Source: CADCTM01 sp049671305 (lineage in GTDB: Bacteria > Cyanobacteriota > Cyanobacteriia > Cyanobacteriales > Coleofasciculaceae). From it: a DNA stretch of 64,000 bases. Each line of letters starts with the position of its first letter. The stretch's first letter is position 1. The notes below the pieces were generated by a model. That model was not told where the DNA came from. It saw nothing but the letters and a program-made list of their open reading frames with translations, and did not search any database. The stretch spans positions 1 to 64,000 of the forward strand of contig JBATUR010000013.1 in the NCBI GenBank assembly GCA_049671305.1, written 5' to 3'. Below, piece by piece: positions 24,081 to 33,957 of this stretch. The position numbers and the translations under genes were made by a program.

Positions 24081-25382
24081 CTACCATTCCCCAAGTGCGA
24101 TCGCAATTCCTTCTTGCAGGGCTGGTGTTAGTTGCTTATTGCTTGCTAGTTGCTCTAATTGCTGATATGAGTTGGGAAAGTTTTTTAGTGCTGCGATCGC
24201 ATGAAGTCTTACACTCATGGCAGGTTCTGCTAATAATCCTAGCAGAGCGTCAACAGCCTCAACTTCTCCTAATTCTCCCCAAGACTGCGCTATAGCTTGT
24301 TTAACTAAATTTGATTGTACGGCGGGCTGTTGCAAGTTCTCTATCAAAATTTGTACGGCTTTGGTTTTGAGATTAGGCTGAGTTACACGCCCCAAAACTC
24401 TGACAATTTCTAAGGCTGTATCTACTGTAGAAGTCTTTGAAGCTTGTCGCAAACAGTCTAAACTGGTAGCAGTTTCTATCCATCCCAAGACACGAATTAA
24501 CTCTAGTTGCAACGGTATAGGTGTTGCCGACGACTGCAATACTTCAAATAAAGCTTGTACTGCTGCCTCTGTGCCCAAACGCCCCAAAGCGATCGCGGCT
24601 TGTTGGCAAACTTCTCCGTTAATGTCATATAGTAATGGTTTGAGCCGATTTATTAAGTCTAATTCCTGTTCTAAATCTGCCCGTAGCCCCAAACCAATTA
24701 CAGCTTCTTTTCTCACGGTTGCCGTCAAGTCTTTTAAAGCCTCGATTAAAATAGGCGGAATTCTGGGATCATGGAAGCTACTAAGTGCTTCTATTGCCAT
24801 TGCCCGTACTGCCGCATCTGAATCATTTACCACACTTAATAAAGGCGTAATCGTTTGAGGGCGGCGAATTTGGGCTAAGGCTTTGGTTGCCAACAATCGT
24901 GACTCTAGCACTAATAATAAACTACTTAAAGCCTCAATTGCTCGCTCACCGACACTAGAAAGTGTAGCTGCTGCCATTGATGCTAATTCTGCATCTTCAG
25001 AGGTTTTGAGAAAATCGAGCAAAGTAGTGATAATGATCGGATCAGCAAAACCGCCCAAAATGCGAATGGCAAACCAGCGTAATTCTAAATCTGCTTCTTC
25101 ATCTTGCAGTATTTCGATTAAAGGTGTGATGGCTCTTTCTCCCAGTTTAGGGATAATTTTGGCAATTTCCCAGCGTTCTTGGAAATCGCCACCATTGAGG
25201 ACACCTAGTGCTAAGTTTAAGACTTGAGCTAAATTGCTATCGCTTAATGTTGCTGATTCTAGATCTTGATTTGTAGGGCGTCGATCAGTATTACCCAAAG
25301 GTAGAGTCTGCAAGCATTGAATCACTAAAGACCAATTTAACTGCTGTGCCGCAGTAGTGGCTTGTTCTACGACATTTAACAT
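24081..25382 (-). CDS. HEAT-repeat protein
   Basis: A 433-residue protein made almost entirely of HEAT/PBS-lyase-like helical repeats from about residue 70 to the C-terminus (for example LGERAITPLIEILQDEEADL and its variants). Proteins of this type act as scaffolds or as phycobilin lyase subunits. It lacks the features needed to assign a CpcE/F or NblB role. It lies upstream of ntcB on the same strand but with its own intergenic gap that holds the NtcA promoter. A link to nitrogen assimilation, as for the nirB gene beside ntcB in some cyanobacteria, is possible but untested here. Confidence 0.8.
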   Translation of the reverse strand: MLNVVEQATTAAQQLNWSLVIQCLQTLPLGNTDRRPTNQDLESATLSDSNLAQVLNLALGVLNGGDFQERWEIAKIIPKLGERAITPLIEILQDEEADLELRWFAIRILGGFADPIIITTLLDFLKTSEDAELASMAAATLSSVGERAIEALSSLLLVLESRLLATKALAQIRRPQTITPLLSVVNDSDAAVRAMAIEALSSFHDPRIPPILIEALKDLTATVRKEAVIGLGLRADLEQELDLINRLKPLLYDINGEVCQQAAIALGRLGTEAAVQALFEVLQSSATPIPLQLELIRVLGWIETATSLDCLRQASKTSTVDTALEIVRVLGRVTQPNLKTKAVQILIENLQQPAVQSNLVKQAIAQSWGELGEVEAVDALLGLLAEPAMSVRLHAIAALKNFPNSYQQLEQLASNKQLTPALQEGIAIALGEW

Positions 25383-25478
25383 TAGCTAAAATTCATTTAT
25401 TGTTCATAACTAGATTACATTGATTAGCCAGAAACTGGAATCGAGAAGCGTGTCTGATCGATAATAACGCCACCAGCA

Positions 25479-26936
25479 TCAAGCAATCAACTCATAAATT
25501 GCCACAAGTTCATCTTTCCCTTTCACCTTCACGGCATCATCAACTAAACGCAACTCAAAATCTTCTGGATATTTTAGTGCGGCAATTACTGATTCTGTTA
25601 CTAATATTGTCCGGTTATATTTACGAGTCAAACCTTCAACTCTAGCTGCTACATTTACAGGATCTCCAATTACTGTAGACTCAATACGATCTGTGAATCC
25701 CACTGTACCCATTACTACCTCACCGCGATGAATACCAATGCCTATATTAACTATAGGTTGGGCTCTACTACGACGTTGAGCATTAAAGTCTTCTAATGCC
25801 TGCTGCATTGCCAAAGCTGCCCTCAAAGCACTGCCTGTTGCTTCATCTTCAAACAGTGCCATAATTGCATCACCGATATATTTGTCAATAAAGCCACCAG
25901 CATCGTTAATTACTTGTCCCATACAAGCAAGATAATCATTTAATAAGGCAAAAGTTTCTAAAGGTGTCATCTGTTCTGACATAGAAGTATAGCCGCGAAT
26001 ATCTGCAAATAAAATCGTAATTACACGAGTTGCCGCAACACCAACTTGTATGTTTTCAATGCCATCAGAAGCAATAACTGTGAGAAATTTTTCTGGTACA
26101 AAACGCTCAAAAGATTCTAAGGTTTTTTGTAGTCGGCTAAAGGATGCCTGCAGCTCTTTTGCCATATTATTAAAAGCAGTAGCTAAAGCGCCAATTTCAT
26201 CAGCACGACGAATATCGGCACGATGCTGCAAGTCTCCTGCTGCAATTTTTGTGGCACTAATTTGTAAGCGTCGTAAAGGATGAGTTAGTTGTTGTGCCAA
26301 AATGTATGCCCCAACCAAACCAAATATTAAACCAAGTGCCCCCACTAGTAATGCTTTATTAACAGCATCATTGACAGCACGGTTGACTTGACGTAGAGAA
26401 ATACCAATTCTTAATGTACCAATTTTTTGACCAGAGCTATTGCGAATATCTGAGGCAACTTCGATAATTTTTTCACCCAGACGCGCCCTTAATTGATTTT
26501 TGGGAAACTCAATGTTTCGTAGCACACGAGTTTCGGCAACACGGCTTTTATTATAGAGATCAAGTGCTGTTTTAGTAATCTCAACTGATACAACATCGGG
26601 AATATATTGCTCTTGAAATTTTTCTGGCAAAGCGGCAATAATTTGGTTATCAAGTCGGGTATCGGAAACTAGAATATAAACAAATTCTTGGTTACTTCGC
26701 AGTAGTAGGTTAATACCCAGGCGAATCTGACTCCAATTTTGATCTACAAGTTCGTTTGTCCAGGTACTAGATAGGGCAACAGCAAGGGTTCGAGCTTCTT
26801 GCCATTTCTGTTGCCGATAAAGCTCTCTTTCAGTGCTAGCCCAGCGCCACACAACCAGACCAACAATCAACATAATTAATAGTGTAGTGGCAGTCATGAT
26901 CTGGATGCGGATTGAGCGGAAAAAAGCTCGCTTCAT
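25479..26936 (-). CDS. Membrane HAMP-class III adenylate cyclase
   Basis: A 485-residue protein. Membrane segments at about 14-30 and 196-215 flank an extracytoplasmic sensor region (about 31-195). HAMP follows (about 216-270), then a class III cyclase (about 300-485). Metal Asp residues are D312 and D356. K352 and T421 are at the purine-selecting positions and N428/R432 at the transition-state positions. The Lys/Thr pair marks class IIIb, the group containing bicarbonate-stimulated cyanobacterial CyaC, so CO2/bicarbonate response is plausible by family. cAMP is the predicted product. No close operon partner. Confidence 0.88.
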   Translation of the reverse strand: MKRAFFRSIRIQIMTATTLLIMLIVGLVVWRWASTERELYRQQKWQEARTLAVALSSTWTNELVDQNWSQIRLGINLLLRSNQEFVYILVSDTRLDNQIIAALPEKFQEQYIPDVVSVEITKTALDLYNKSRVAETRVLRNIEFPKNQLRARLGEKIIEVASDIRNSSGQKIGTLRIGISLRQVNRAVNDAVNKALLVGALGLIFGLVGAYILAQQLTHPLRRLQISATKIAAGDLQHRADIRRADEIGALATAFNNMAKELQASFSRLQKTLESFERFVPEKFLTVIASDGIENIQVGVAATRVITILFADIRGYTSMSEQMTPLETFALLNDYLACMGQVINDAGGFIDKYIGDAIMALFEDEATGSALRAALAMQQALEDFNAQRRSRAQPIVNIGIGIHRGEVVMGTVGFTDRIESTVIGDPVNVAARVEGLTRKYNRTILVTESVIAALKYPEDFELRLVDDAVKVKGKDELVAIYELIA

Positions 26937-27121
26937 AAAGTTGGGAATTTTGAATTGTTTAGGAGCAATGCTCTTCCACTCTGATTTTTAAGAATATAAG
27001 AATAGCGATAATTTACAAGTATTAGCACTATTTTTGTCGCCAAGCCGAACCTGACAAGTTGAAAAATTGCAGTAGTGGTCTTTTAAGCTAGATTAAAAGG
27101 CTGATTTTCTGCTGCTTGCTC

Positions 27122-28159
27122 CTATTTTGTAATTGAGAGTGCCTCTACAAAGGTAACCCAGCGCCGATCGTCGGATTGGGTTTTACAGGCAGAAGATAAT
27201 GCGAGGGTGACGGGACCACCCATTTTAGCTGGGATGGGTTGCCGGTTGTCTCCCCAGTGGGTGGCGAGGATAATGTTACAACGGTCTATGTCAGATGCCT
27301 CTATGCGGATTGGTTTTTCGGTTTGACGGTAAATTGGAGATTTTCCGCGAACGATGACGGCACTGCCCTTGGGAATGCTAATTCCGGCGGCTTTTAGGGC
27401 GTCACTTACTCGTATTCCTGAAAGTTTGACTTTGCCGACGGGCCAGCCGATGCGATAACCGACGGTTTCATTTAGGGTAATGGGTTTGAGTTTTTTGAGG
27501 TCGCTGGCGTTAAGGGTGCGTTTGCCGACTTTGAGCTTGATTGGTTCGGTGCCGATGACCATATCGGTGAGGTAAAATGCCCAGAAGCGGTCGGGATATT
27601 TTTGCTGGAGTTGCGGATGTTGAGTATAGGGAAATACCAGGTACAAGGGACCGCCATCGCTACGAGAGATTTTTTGATTATTACGTTTTAAGGCAATGAT
27701 AATCGGGTATTTCTTGAGGTCGGCAAGGCTGATGGTAGCTCGGTAAGCGTCATGGGAAATAAAGGTTACGTCGCGAACATTGGGGGCAACGCCTACTTGC
27801 TGTAGCAGTTTGGATATGGCGATGCCCTGGAATTGAAAAATTGTGTTGGGGTTGCTGTTGCTGGTGTTGTGCGGTTCTCTTGTCCAAACTGATGTTGTTG
27901 CGAGGGCTTCTAGTTTTGACAAGTTTAAGATTAGGGGTTTACGGGTTGCAGTTTGCCCTTGTACGACAAATTGCCAAGTGTTGGGAGTTTGGGTTTTGGC
28001 TTGTTGTGCTACTATCGCGGCATTTTGCGCGATCGCTTCTTGGCGTAGTTGTTCTAGGTTAGCTTCGTTTGGTTGGTTGCTACATCCAGTTAAACCAGCG
28101 ACGATATTGGCTAAAACTAAAGCAACGGGCAGGCTGATGCTGGTTTTCTTCACAAACAA
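27122..28159 (-). CDS. Lipoprotein with molybdopterin-binding (sulfite-oxidase-like) fold
   Basis: A 345-residue protein. The signal peptide ends in a lipobox (LTGC, Cys about 26), so it should be lipid-anchored outside the cytoplasm. The rest resembles the oxidoreductase molybdopterin-binding fold, with FQFQGIAISKLLQQVGVAP and a segment containing SDGGPLYLVFP. The usual conserved Cys ligand is not obvious at the expected position, so cofactor binding is uncertain. Redox partners are not encoded nearby. The moeB-like gene in this window could serve cofactor synthesis. Confidence 0.72.
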   Translation of the reverse strand: MFVKKTSISLPVALVLANIVAGLTGCSNQPNEANLEQLRQEAIAQNAAIVAQQAKTQTPNTWQFVVQGQTATRKPLILNLSKLEALATTSVWTREPHNTSNSNPNTIFQFQGIAISKLLQQVGVAPNVRDVTFISHDAYRATISLADLKKYPIIIALKRNNQKISRSDGGPLYLVFPYTQHPQLQQKYPDRFWAFYLTDMVIGTEPIKLKVGKRTLNASDLKKLKPITLNETVGYRIGWPVGKVKLSGIRVSDALKAAGISIPKGSAVIVRGKSPIYRQTEKPIRIEASDIDRCNIILATHWGDNRQPIPAKMGGPVTLALSSACKTQSDDRRWVTFVEALSITK

Positions 28160-28240
28160 TAAAACCTAATGTCTAAATAACTTTCGATGGCATTAACGGT
28201 AAGGCGCTTGCTCGTTGTCTGACCAGTTTTTCTGCCTGAC

Positions 28241-30331
28241 TTAGGCGATAAAAACCAGGAAAAAGGCGATCGCAATCACTACCATTACACCCAAAACTAT
28301 AGTCAAATTTTTGGGTTGAGTTGTTTCTAAATTTGCTGGAGGGGACTCTACTAGGACAGGTTGAGTTGTTTCTAAATTTGCTGGAGGGGATTCTACTAGG
28401 ACAGGTTGAGTTGTTTCTAAATTTGCTGGAGGGGACTCTACTAGGACAGGTTGAGTTGTTTCTAAATTTGCTGGAGGGGACTCCAACAAGGAGGATTTAG
28501 TAGAGTTTAACCACTCTTCAATAAGTTTAGCTTTGGGCAAATCTGAAGCAAGTTTGGTTAAGGCTTCTTGCCACAAAGCTGCTGCTTTTTCAACTTGATT
28601 TTGTTGCGCCCAGAGAATACCAAAATTTGCTAAGGTTTGAGCTTCGGCAGTTGGCTCATTTAACTGATTAAACATCTCTAAACTATGTTGATAGCGATCG
28701 CTGGCATTATCCCAATTACCCTGCCCAGCCTCAACATTTGCCAGGTTACCTAGGATTTTTGCCACGGCTAAGGGATTTTCTAATTCCTCAAACAGGCTCA
28801 TACTTGCTTGATAAGAGGCAGCCGCTTTTTGCCAGTCGCTTTGTCGCGAGTAAACATTACCTAAGTTAGTTAAAATCTGAGCTTTTTGGCAACGCACTTC
28901 CGAATTATCAATCATAGAATGATCATTTAATTGCTCTAAAGTCTGAACTGCTTCTAAGGCGAATTCATGAGTTTGTTGCCAGTCATCCCAACAGCCATAA
29001 GCATCAAAAAAATTAACCAAATTGGTCGCCAAAGCAGCCACAATTTCCCATGCTTCAGCTTGATGCGCCCATTTAAGTGATGCCAAAAGGTTAGTTTGTT
29101 CTAGCTCAAACCAATTTAATACTGTGGTGTATTCATTGCCGACTTGATTTAATTGATAATTAGGCTTTGATAGTGCTAAGTCCATGATTTGGGATGTTTC
29201 TAGATACCAGCGACTCAGCCTTAGACGTGCTGCCTGCCGTGCTTCTTGCCGTGCTTCTTGGGCTAATTGTCCTTTGGCAAATAGGCGTACTAAATCATGA
29301 AAGTGATAGCGATTTTCACTAGCTATTTCGATTAATTTTCGATCTATTAATTGCTGAAGTGCGGCTTGGGCAATTGTTGGTTCTGTCTCTAATAAGGTAG
29401 TTGCAAGTGCACCGCTAAAGGTTGTACCTGTTAGTAGTCCGAGTAAGCGGAAAAGGCGGGCGCTAATGTTATCTAATTCTTGATAGCTTAAAGCGAGGCT
29501 GACTCGTACTGCTAAATCACTCCAACGCAAAGATGATAGTCTTTTTCGCTCATTGGTAAGTTGTTGGGCAATGTCTGCAAGTTGCCTGTCGGGTTGATTT
29601 TGCAGTGTGCCACCGATGATGCAAATTGCTAGGGGAAGCTGACTACAGAGGTTGATGATGGTTGTGGCTGATGCGGTTTCTGCTTGGTAGCGATCGCTTC
29701 CTATCCAATATTCCAGTAATTTTAGGGCGTCTTGCTCACTCATCGCCTCTATTTCAAGGCTGGCAGCACCTTCAAGATTGACCATTTCTTGACGTGTGGT
29801 GATTATGACAGCATTGTCGTTTTCGGGCAGCAAAGGATAAATTTGCGCTTCGCTATGGGCATTGTCTAAAATTATTACTGCCCGTTTTTTAGATAGTAAG
29901 GAACGGTAAAGAGTGCTTCTCTCTGTCAGGGTTTCAGGCATTGGCAAGTCATTTCCTACCAAGGCACGTATAAAGCTTGCTAGCACCTGTAAGGGTTCTA
30001 GGGGCTGGCTTTCTGTACCGCGTAGGTTGACATAAAGTTGAGCATCAGGAAAATCAGACTTAAGAAGATAAGCGGATTGTATTGAGAGTGCTGATTTGCC
30101 GACGCCTGCTACACCTGTTATTACCAGTTTTTTGTCATGCCGTAAGACAGCAGTTATATGTTCAAGTTCAGCTTGGCGACCTGTAAACTGAGCAAGAGCA
30201 GGAGGAAGCTGATGCAAAGATTGAAAATGCGAGTGCTTTAAGTGTTCGTCAACGAGAGTTTTAAGAGTGTTGTCATTTGCATACACATTAGTGTAAAAAT
30301 GCAGTTCATGCCTCAGTTTATCCCCAGTCAT
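28241..30331 (-). CDS. NB-ARC/TPR STAND NTPase with C-terminal membrane anchor
   Basis: A 696-residue protein. After a 45-residue lead comes an NB-ARC-type NTPase: Walker A GVAGVGKSA (73-81), Walker B AVIILDNA (151-158), and a winged-helix region to about 360. TPR-like repeats span about 400-600. Four 15-residue repeats ESPPANLETTQPVLV (about 612-672) form a Pro-rich stalk before a single C-terminal membrane span (about 676-695). STAND proteins oligomerise on ligand binding, often in defence or signalling. No effector domain is visible, so signalling may go through the membrane anchor or a partner. The repeats are almost identical in DNA. Confidence 0.85.
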   Translation of the reverse strand: MTGDKLRHELHFYTNVYANDNTLKTLVDEHLKHSHFQSLHQLPPALAQFTGRQAELEHITAVLRHDKKLVITGVAGVGKSALSIQSAYLLKSDFPDAQLYVNLRGTESQPLEPLQVLASFIRALVGNDLPMPETLTERSTLYRSLLSKKRAVIILDNAHSEAQIYPLLPENDNAVIITTRQEMVNLEGAASLEIEAMSEQDALKLLEYWIGSDRYQAETASATTIINLCSQLPLAICIIGGTLQNQPDRQLADIAQQLTNERKRLSSLRWSDLAVRVSLALSYQELDNISARLFRLLGLLTGTTFSGALATTLLETEPTIAQAALQQLIDRKLIEIASENRYHFHDLVRLFAKGQLAQEARQEARQAARLRLSRWYLETSQIMDLALSKPNYQLNQVGNEYTTVLNWFELEQTNLLASLKWAHQAEAWEIVAALATNLVNFFDAYGCWDDWQQTHEFALEAVQTLEQLNDHSMIDNSEVRCQKAQILTNLGNVYSRQSDWQKAAASYQASMSLFEELENPLAVAKILGNLANVEAGQGNWDNASDRYQHSLEMFNQLNEPTAEAQTLANFGILWAQQNQVEKAAALWQEALTKLASDLPKAKLIEEWLNSTKSSLLESPPANLETTQPVLVESPPANLETTQPVLVESPPANLETTQPVLVESPPANLETTQPKNLTIVLGVMVVIAIAFFLVFIA
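28314..28484. repeat. 45-bp tandem repeat, four copies, in the NB-ARC gene
   Basis: Units start at 28314, 28359, 28404 and 28449, each opening GGTTGAGTTGTTTCTAAATT. Copies differ by at most a few bases. Because 45 is a multiple of three, copy number can change without frameshift and would alter stalk length. Confidence 0.93.
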
Positions 30332-30847
30332 TAGTTGCTCCGGTAGCTTGTCATCATGACGATTATTTATCTATGTTGAAAATTAAGTGCCGTAACACTA
30401 ACTAATTACTCATTTTGGTGTTACTGAATTAGTAAATCAGATGTGAATCAAATTGAGCAGGTATTTGCACCCTCTTTTTGGCAAGCTCAATTCTGCAAAA
30501 TAGATTGTTTCTATATGGCTCTGCTTTTAGGTTAACAAAACCTTTGGCGTAATATCTAAATCGTTTGTTTCTAAATCGGCTATTTTCTGCTGATTTCTGT
30601 TGATTCGGCTATTTACACAACAAAATCGAGGTAATACATATATCTTGTCTTGAAGGTATATTTTATCTAGTTTAAACATACCAAAGAAAAAAGGTGAGCT
30701 TTGCCCACCCAGATAACAGTTAATTAAACTTCCCAAAAACTCTTCTTAGTACATAGACAATACATAAGGTTTGCGGTAAATTGTCACCCGGATTAATAAT
30801 TTTCTAAAAAACTAGAGGGATTATGCCTTTTAGCTTGCCTGAAATCA
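30332..30847. other. Intergenic region without a recognised gene
   Basis: The only thing I can support is a terminator at 30687-30709 for the GTPase gene to its right. The remainder is AT-rich and should hold the promoter of the NB-ARC gene. A 69-codon minus-strand frame here has no family resemblance and overlaps the terminator. Confidence 0.5.
30687..30709 (-). terminator. Terminator after the downstream small GTPase gene
   Basis: Read on the minus strand, GGTGGGC-AAA-GCTCACC (one G-U pair) is followed directly by six T. It lies about 140 bp past the stop of the GTPase gene at 30848 and marks the end of the GTPase/Roadblock/globin set. Confidence 0.75.
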
Positions 30848-31432
30848 TCAAGAAGATGCTTTGTTTTTATTGTATGGAGTTTCGGAGAGTTTGACGTTAC
30901 TACGTTCAATGACAAGAGCCATTAACATAACTAAAGCTTCAGTAACTGAAGCTTTTTCTGTGGGATTTACTTTTATAATTGGAGGGCAATCTTGAGATTT
31001 AGAATCATATCCTAACATACTCATAATTTCTGCTGAGTCTACTGCCCCCGGACAATCAGTATGTGTTAAACCAATTAACATGGGGATTTGTACTCGTTGA
31101 TTGATAAATGTGAGGATTTCACGAGAGTATTGAAAGTTATCAGGTCGATGTGCTGCTACTAATAAGATGTAATTATGAGCATTTTGAATTAATAAATCCC
31201 ACATAAAATCAAAGCGAGATTGACCAGGTGTGCCGTAGATATGTAAGTCCATATTGGGACTAAGTATCAGTCTGCCAAAATCTAATGCCACAGTAGTTTC
31301 TGATTTCAAAAGGAGTGTTTCATCGGTGGCAGGACGGTCTGTATTTACTACTTCAATATCACTCAGGGTATGCACAAAAGTAGTTTTTCCGGCTCCCACA
31401 GTACCCGCTACTACTGATCGCATTGTTTTCAT
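30848..31432 (-). CDS. Small Ras-like GTPase (COG2229 type), paralogue 1
   Basis: A 194-residue protein. G1 is GTVGAGKTT (about 10-18), the G3-equivalent is YGTPGQSRF (about 67-75), and G4 is THTD (about 123-126) rather than NKxD. The usual G3 Asp is Gly, as in the bacterial MglA-related/COG2229 group, whose activity is normally controlled by Roadblock proteins. It is strongly similar to the GTPase at 32732-33367, with both starting MKTMR. It is the last gene of a collinear minus-strand set with a Roadblock protein and a sensor globin, and a terminator follows. Confidence 0.88.
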   Translation of the reverse strand: MKTMRSVVAGTVGAGKTTFVHTLSDIEVVNTDRPATDETLLLKSETTVALDFGRLILSPNMDLHIYGTPGQSRFDFMWDLLIQNAHNYILLVAAHRPDNFQYSREILTFINQRVQIPMLIGLTHTDCPGAVDSAEIMSMLGYDSKSQDCPPIIKVNPTEKASVTEALVMLMALVIERSNVKLSETPYNKNKASS

Positions 31433-31608
31433 TAATTTCTACTCCGTGAATTTTTTGTGTGGATTGTTATTATTAGTGACTGTTCAAATTCAAGATAATT
31501 TGATTCAGTCAACTAATCTCTCTTAAAAACTAGCATTAAGTAATTTATTTTTAGTTAATGCTAGTTTCTAATAATTTTAAGTCTTAAAGACATTCATCAT
31601 TTTTTAAC

Positions 31609-32091
31609 CTAATATACTGTGTATTCCAACACGTCGTAATCATCTCCACGTAAGACAGATTTTATTTGTTTACCTCGTAAGCGCTTGCTTAAAAAGGCTT
31701 CCAAAAATCCCTGAATTGCACCCATTGTGAAGGTACATTGTCGTTTTGAACCTTCAGGTTCGCCTGCTGAACAAACAGTTTCACGAGTATAGACTGTGTA
31801 AGTATCACCTTCTTGCTCTATCTTGTGGATAGCACACAAACAAGTTCCTTCTTTACCTAAAGCATTTGCTGCTTTTTTAGTAATTTCTTCGAGTGATATT
31901 TCTGAACTTTTATTGATTAAATCTAGTTCAGCAGCTAAGTGCTTACCACGTTGACGACCGGCAGCAATTAATGCAATAGCTGCGGCTTTTTCACCAAGTG
32001 CTTCTTCAATACCAACAACAACTGCTTTGAAACAGACTATACTACTAAAATTTCCGAGTTCTTTACGTTCTGCTTTTGGTGCAACTGGCAT
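31609..32091 (-). CDS. V4R-like small-molecule-binding protein (tentative)
   Basis: Start set at the ATG at 32091 because AAGGA lies about ten bases upstream; the longer frame from 32136 has no such site. The 160-residue product has a helical first half and a C-terminal half with the pattern ETVCSAGEPEGSKRQCTFTMG, which recalls the Cys-containing V4R (4-vinyl reductase) fold that binds hydrophobic ligands or metals. The match is by pattern only. It sits between the two small GTPase genes, suggesting a ligand-sensing or scaffold role in the same pathway. Confidence 0.6.
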   Translation of the reverse strand: MPVAPKAERKELGNFSSIVCFKAVVVGIEEALGEKAAAIALIAAGRQRGKHLAAELDLINKSSEISLEEITKKAANALGKEGTCLCAIHKIEQEGDTYTVYTRETVCSAGEPEGSKRQCTFTMGAIQGFLEAFLSKRLRGKQIKSVLRGDDYDVLEYTVY

Positions 32092-32731
32092 GATTTTTTT
32101 GTCCTTAATTATGTACAGAAAATGAGTAAATTTCAAGCAAAAAAGCTTGCCGATTGCTTAAAAAAATACCGTTTATTATTTTAGAGCGTGAGCCAAATTC
32201 AAGGGCATTTTTCTGATTTTTCATGTAGTATAAAGGCATGATTTGTTCTAATTAGGATATCTATTTATCCTCAGAATTTTTCAGTATTTATACTGATTTT
32301 TTCCTGTGCACCAAAGGTAAATGAGATGTTAACTTTCCGATAATTTGAGTTGAGATTTCTTGGCAAAGAGCGCTATAATTTCAGCAAATAATCTTTTCTC
32401 AAGTATGGCTCTCAAGGGCTGGCAACTTCCAAAGTTTACTCATTTACCTCGATTGACTTTTTTATCCATCTTTCATATTTGTAACAAACTTATCTATCTC
32501 TTGCCTGTATTTAAATAGATTGATTTTAGATTTGTTGCAGGCAATTTCTATATTAATAGTTAGTTCTGAAACTTTAAAAACTGAAGCTGCACAAATTGGT
32601 AAATACCTCTCTTATGAAAAATCAAGAAGTATTTATTCATAAAAATTACAGTAGTTTTTAAGTACTGGGCTAAATATCACGAAGAAAGTGAAGATAAGCT
32701 TTTTATACTTCACTTTCACACTTAGTTCTAT
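32092..32731. other. Intergenic region without a recognised gene
   Basis: About 640 AT-rich bases. A 37-codon plus-strand frame (from ATG 32405) shows no known pattern and no convincing ribosome site. No strong hairpin with a T-run was seen. It may hold a promoter for the V4R-like gene. Confidence 0.4.
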
Positions 32732-33367
32732 TTAGTTTCCTCGTGAATACTGTGGCGTGGGAAAGTGAAAACTACTTCTACTATTAGATTGAAGTGGTGG
32801 AGTAGTTGAACCCACGTTTACAGGCTTTTCAGTACCAGATTGTGCCAGCAATAGCGCCATAGAATGCATCATCGCTTCAATTACTGAATGTCGCTCATTA
32901 GGATTAATATTAATCACTGGTGGTCGAGTTCGCTCATTCATGTAGCCTAATTTCAGCATAATCTCATCGGTAGAAGATCCTCCAGGACAATCGGTATGAG
33001 TTACACCAATTAACATGGGGATTTGTACTCGTTGATTCATAAACGAGATAATTTGCCGAGCATAGTGAAAATCACTAGGTCGATGAGCTGCTACTAACAA
33101 AATATAAGTATGAGCATTTTTGATCAAAAAATCCCACATGAAATTAAAGCGAGATTGACCAGGCGTGCCATAAATCTGTATTTCCATTGTGGAACCAACG
33201 CCAAATCTACCATAATCAAAAGCAACGGTAGTTTTTCGTTTAATCTTAGCAGTTGCATCAGTGGCATTACGCTCTGTATCTACAACTTCCACATCACTAA
33301 TTGTTTTGACAAAGGTTGATTTCCCACACCCTGGAGTGCCAGCGATGACGAGACGCATTGTTTTCAT
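32732..33367 (-). CDS. Small Ras-like GTPase (COG2229 type), paralogue 2
   Basis: A 211-residue protein. G1 is GTPGCGKST (about 10-18), G3-equivalent YGTPGQSRF, and G4 THTD. It parallels the GTPase at 30848 along its whole length but carries an extra Ser/Pro-rich C-terminal tail (about 180-211), which could be a localisation or interaction segment. The Roadblock gene lies 218 bp upstream on the same strand. By family knowledge the GTPase would cycle under Roadblock control; the upstream input could be the sensor globin. Confidence 0.88.
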   Translation of the reverse strand: MKTMRLVIAGTPGCGKSTFVKTISDVEVVDTERNATDATAKIKRKTTVAFDYGRFGVGSTMEIQIYGTPGQSRFNFMWDFLIKNAHTYILLVAAHRPSDFHYARQIISFMNQRVQIPMLIGVTHTDCPGGSSTDEIMLKLGYMNERTRPPVININPNERHSVIEAMMHSMALLLAQSGTEKPVNVGSTTPPLQSNSRSSFHFPTPQYSRGN

Positions 33368-33585
33368 TTAATCTTTCTCCGCAAATAATTGCTGAATTTT
33401 TGAGAGTGAACTATCTCTTTCAAGGTAGAACCTGCACCAAGATGAAAATAGGAGTAGAAGCCCTGATTGCTTCGTCTAAAACTAAGGTCAAAAACGGGAC
33501 TTTAATGAAAAACTGCGGTCAGTCAGGGCATCTTGGGAAACCTTTGAACAATTATTAGCGTTTAGAACAGTTTCTGGATTGAGTA

Positions 33586-33957
33586 TTAAGACAAAGCTGG
33601 TCTCAAAGCCGCAAGTGCCCGCTTAATTTCTAACATTAACACGCCTTGCTTGGCTGCTTTACTTGCGAGCACAAGAAACACAGCATCTTCACCGCAACTT
33701 GTTAAAATGCTGAAGCCTTGTTCTCCTTCGACATAGATACGGTCGATTTCTCCTCGTACCAATTCTCGACCAATGCGATCGCCTAAAGATAGCATAGCGG
33801 CGGACATTGCAGAAACACGCTCATCATCCATACCACCGGGTAAAGAAGATGCCAATGGTAAACCATCGGGAGTTACCATTGCTGCACCTTCAACATCTGA
33901 TGTCGAAGAAACAAAGTTCTGAAGAATATGCCCCAGCTTTTCTGAGTTAATTGCCAT
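33586..33957 (-). CDS. Roadblock/LC7 domain protein
   Basis: A 123-residue single-domain protein with the Roadblock/LC7 (MglB-like) pattern: an N-terminal helix, VEGAAMVTPDGLPLASSLP (about 22-40), a central helix MSAAMLSLGDRIGREL and strand-rich C-terminal half. Such dimers act as GAPs or scaffolds for MglA-type GTPases. It is encoded 91 bp after the sensor globin and upstream of two small GTPases on the same strand, the expected partner arrangement. Confidence 0.92.
   Translation of the reverse strand: MAINSEKLGHILQNFVSSTSDVEGAAMVTPDGLPLASSLPGGMDDERVSAMSAAMLSLGDRIGRELVRGEIDRIYVEGEQGFSILTSCGEDAVFLVLASKAAKQGVLMLEIKRALAALRPALS

Noticed and set aside
30527..30736. 69-codon minus-strand frame
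   Set aside because: It spans the terminator at 30687-30709 and resembles no family.
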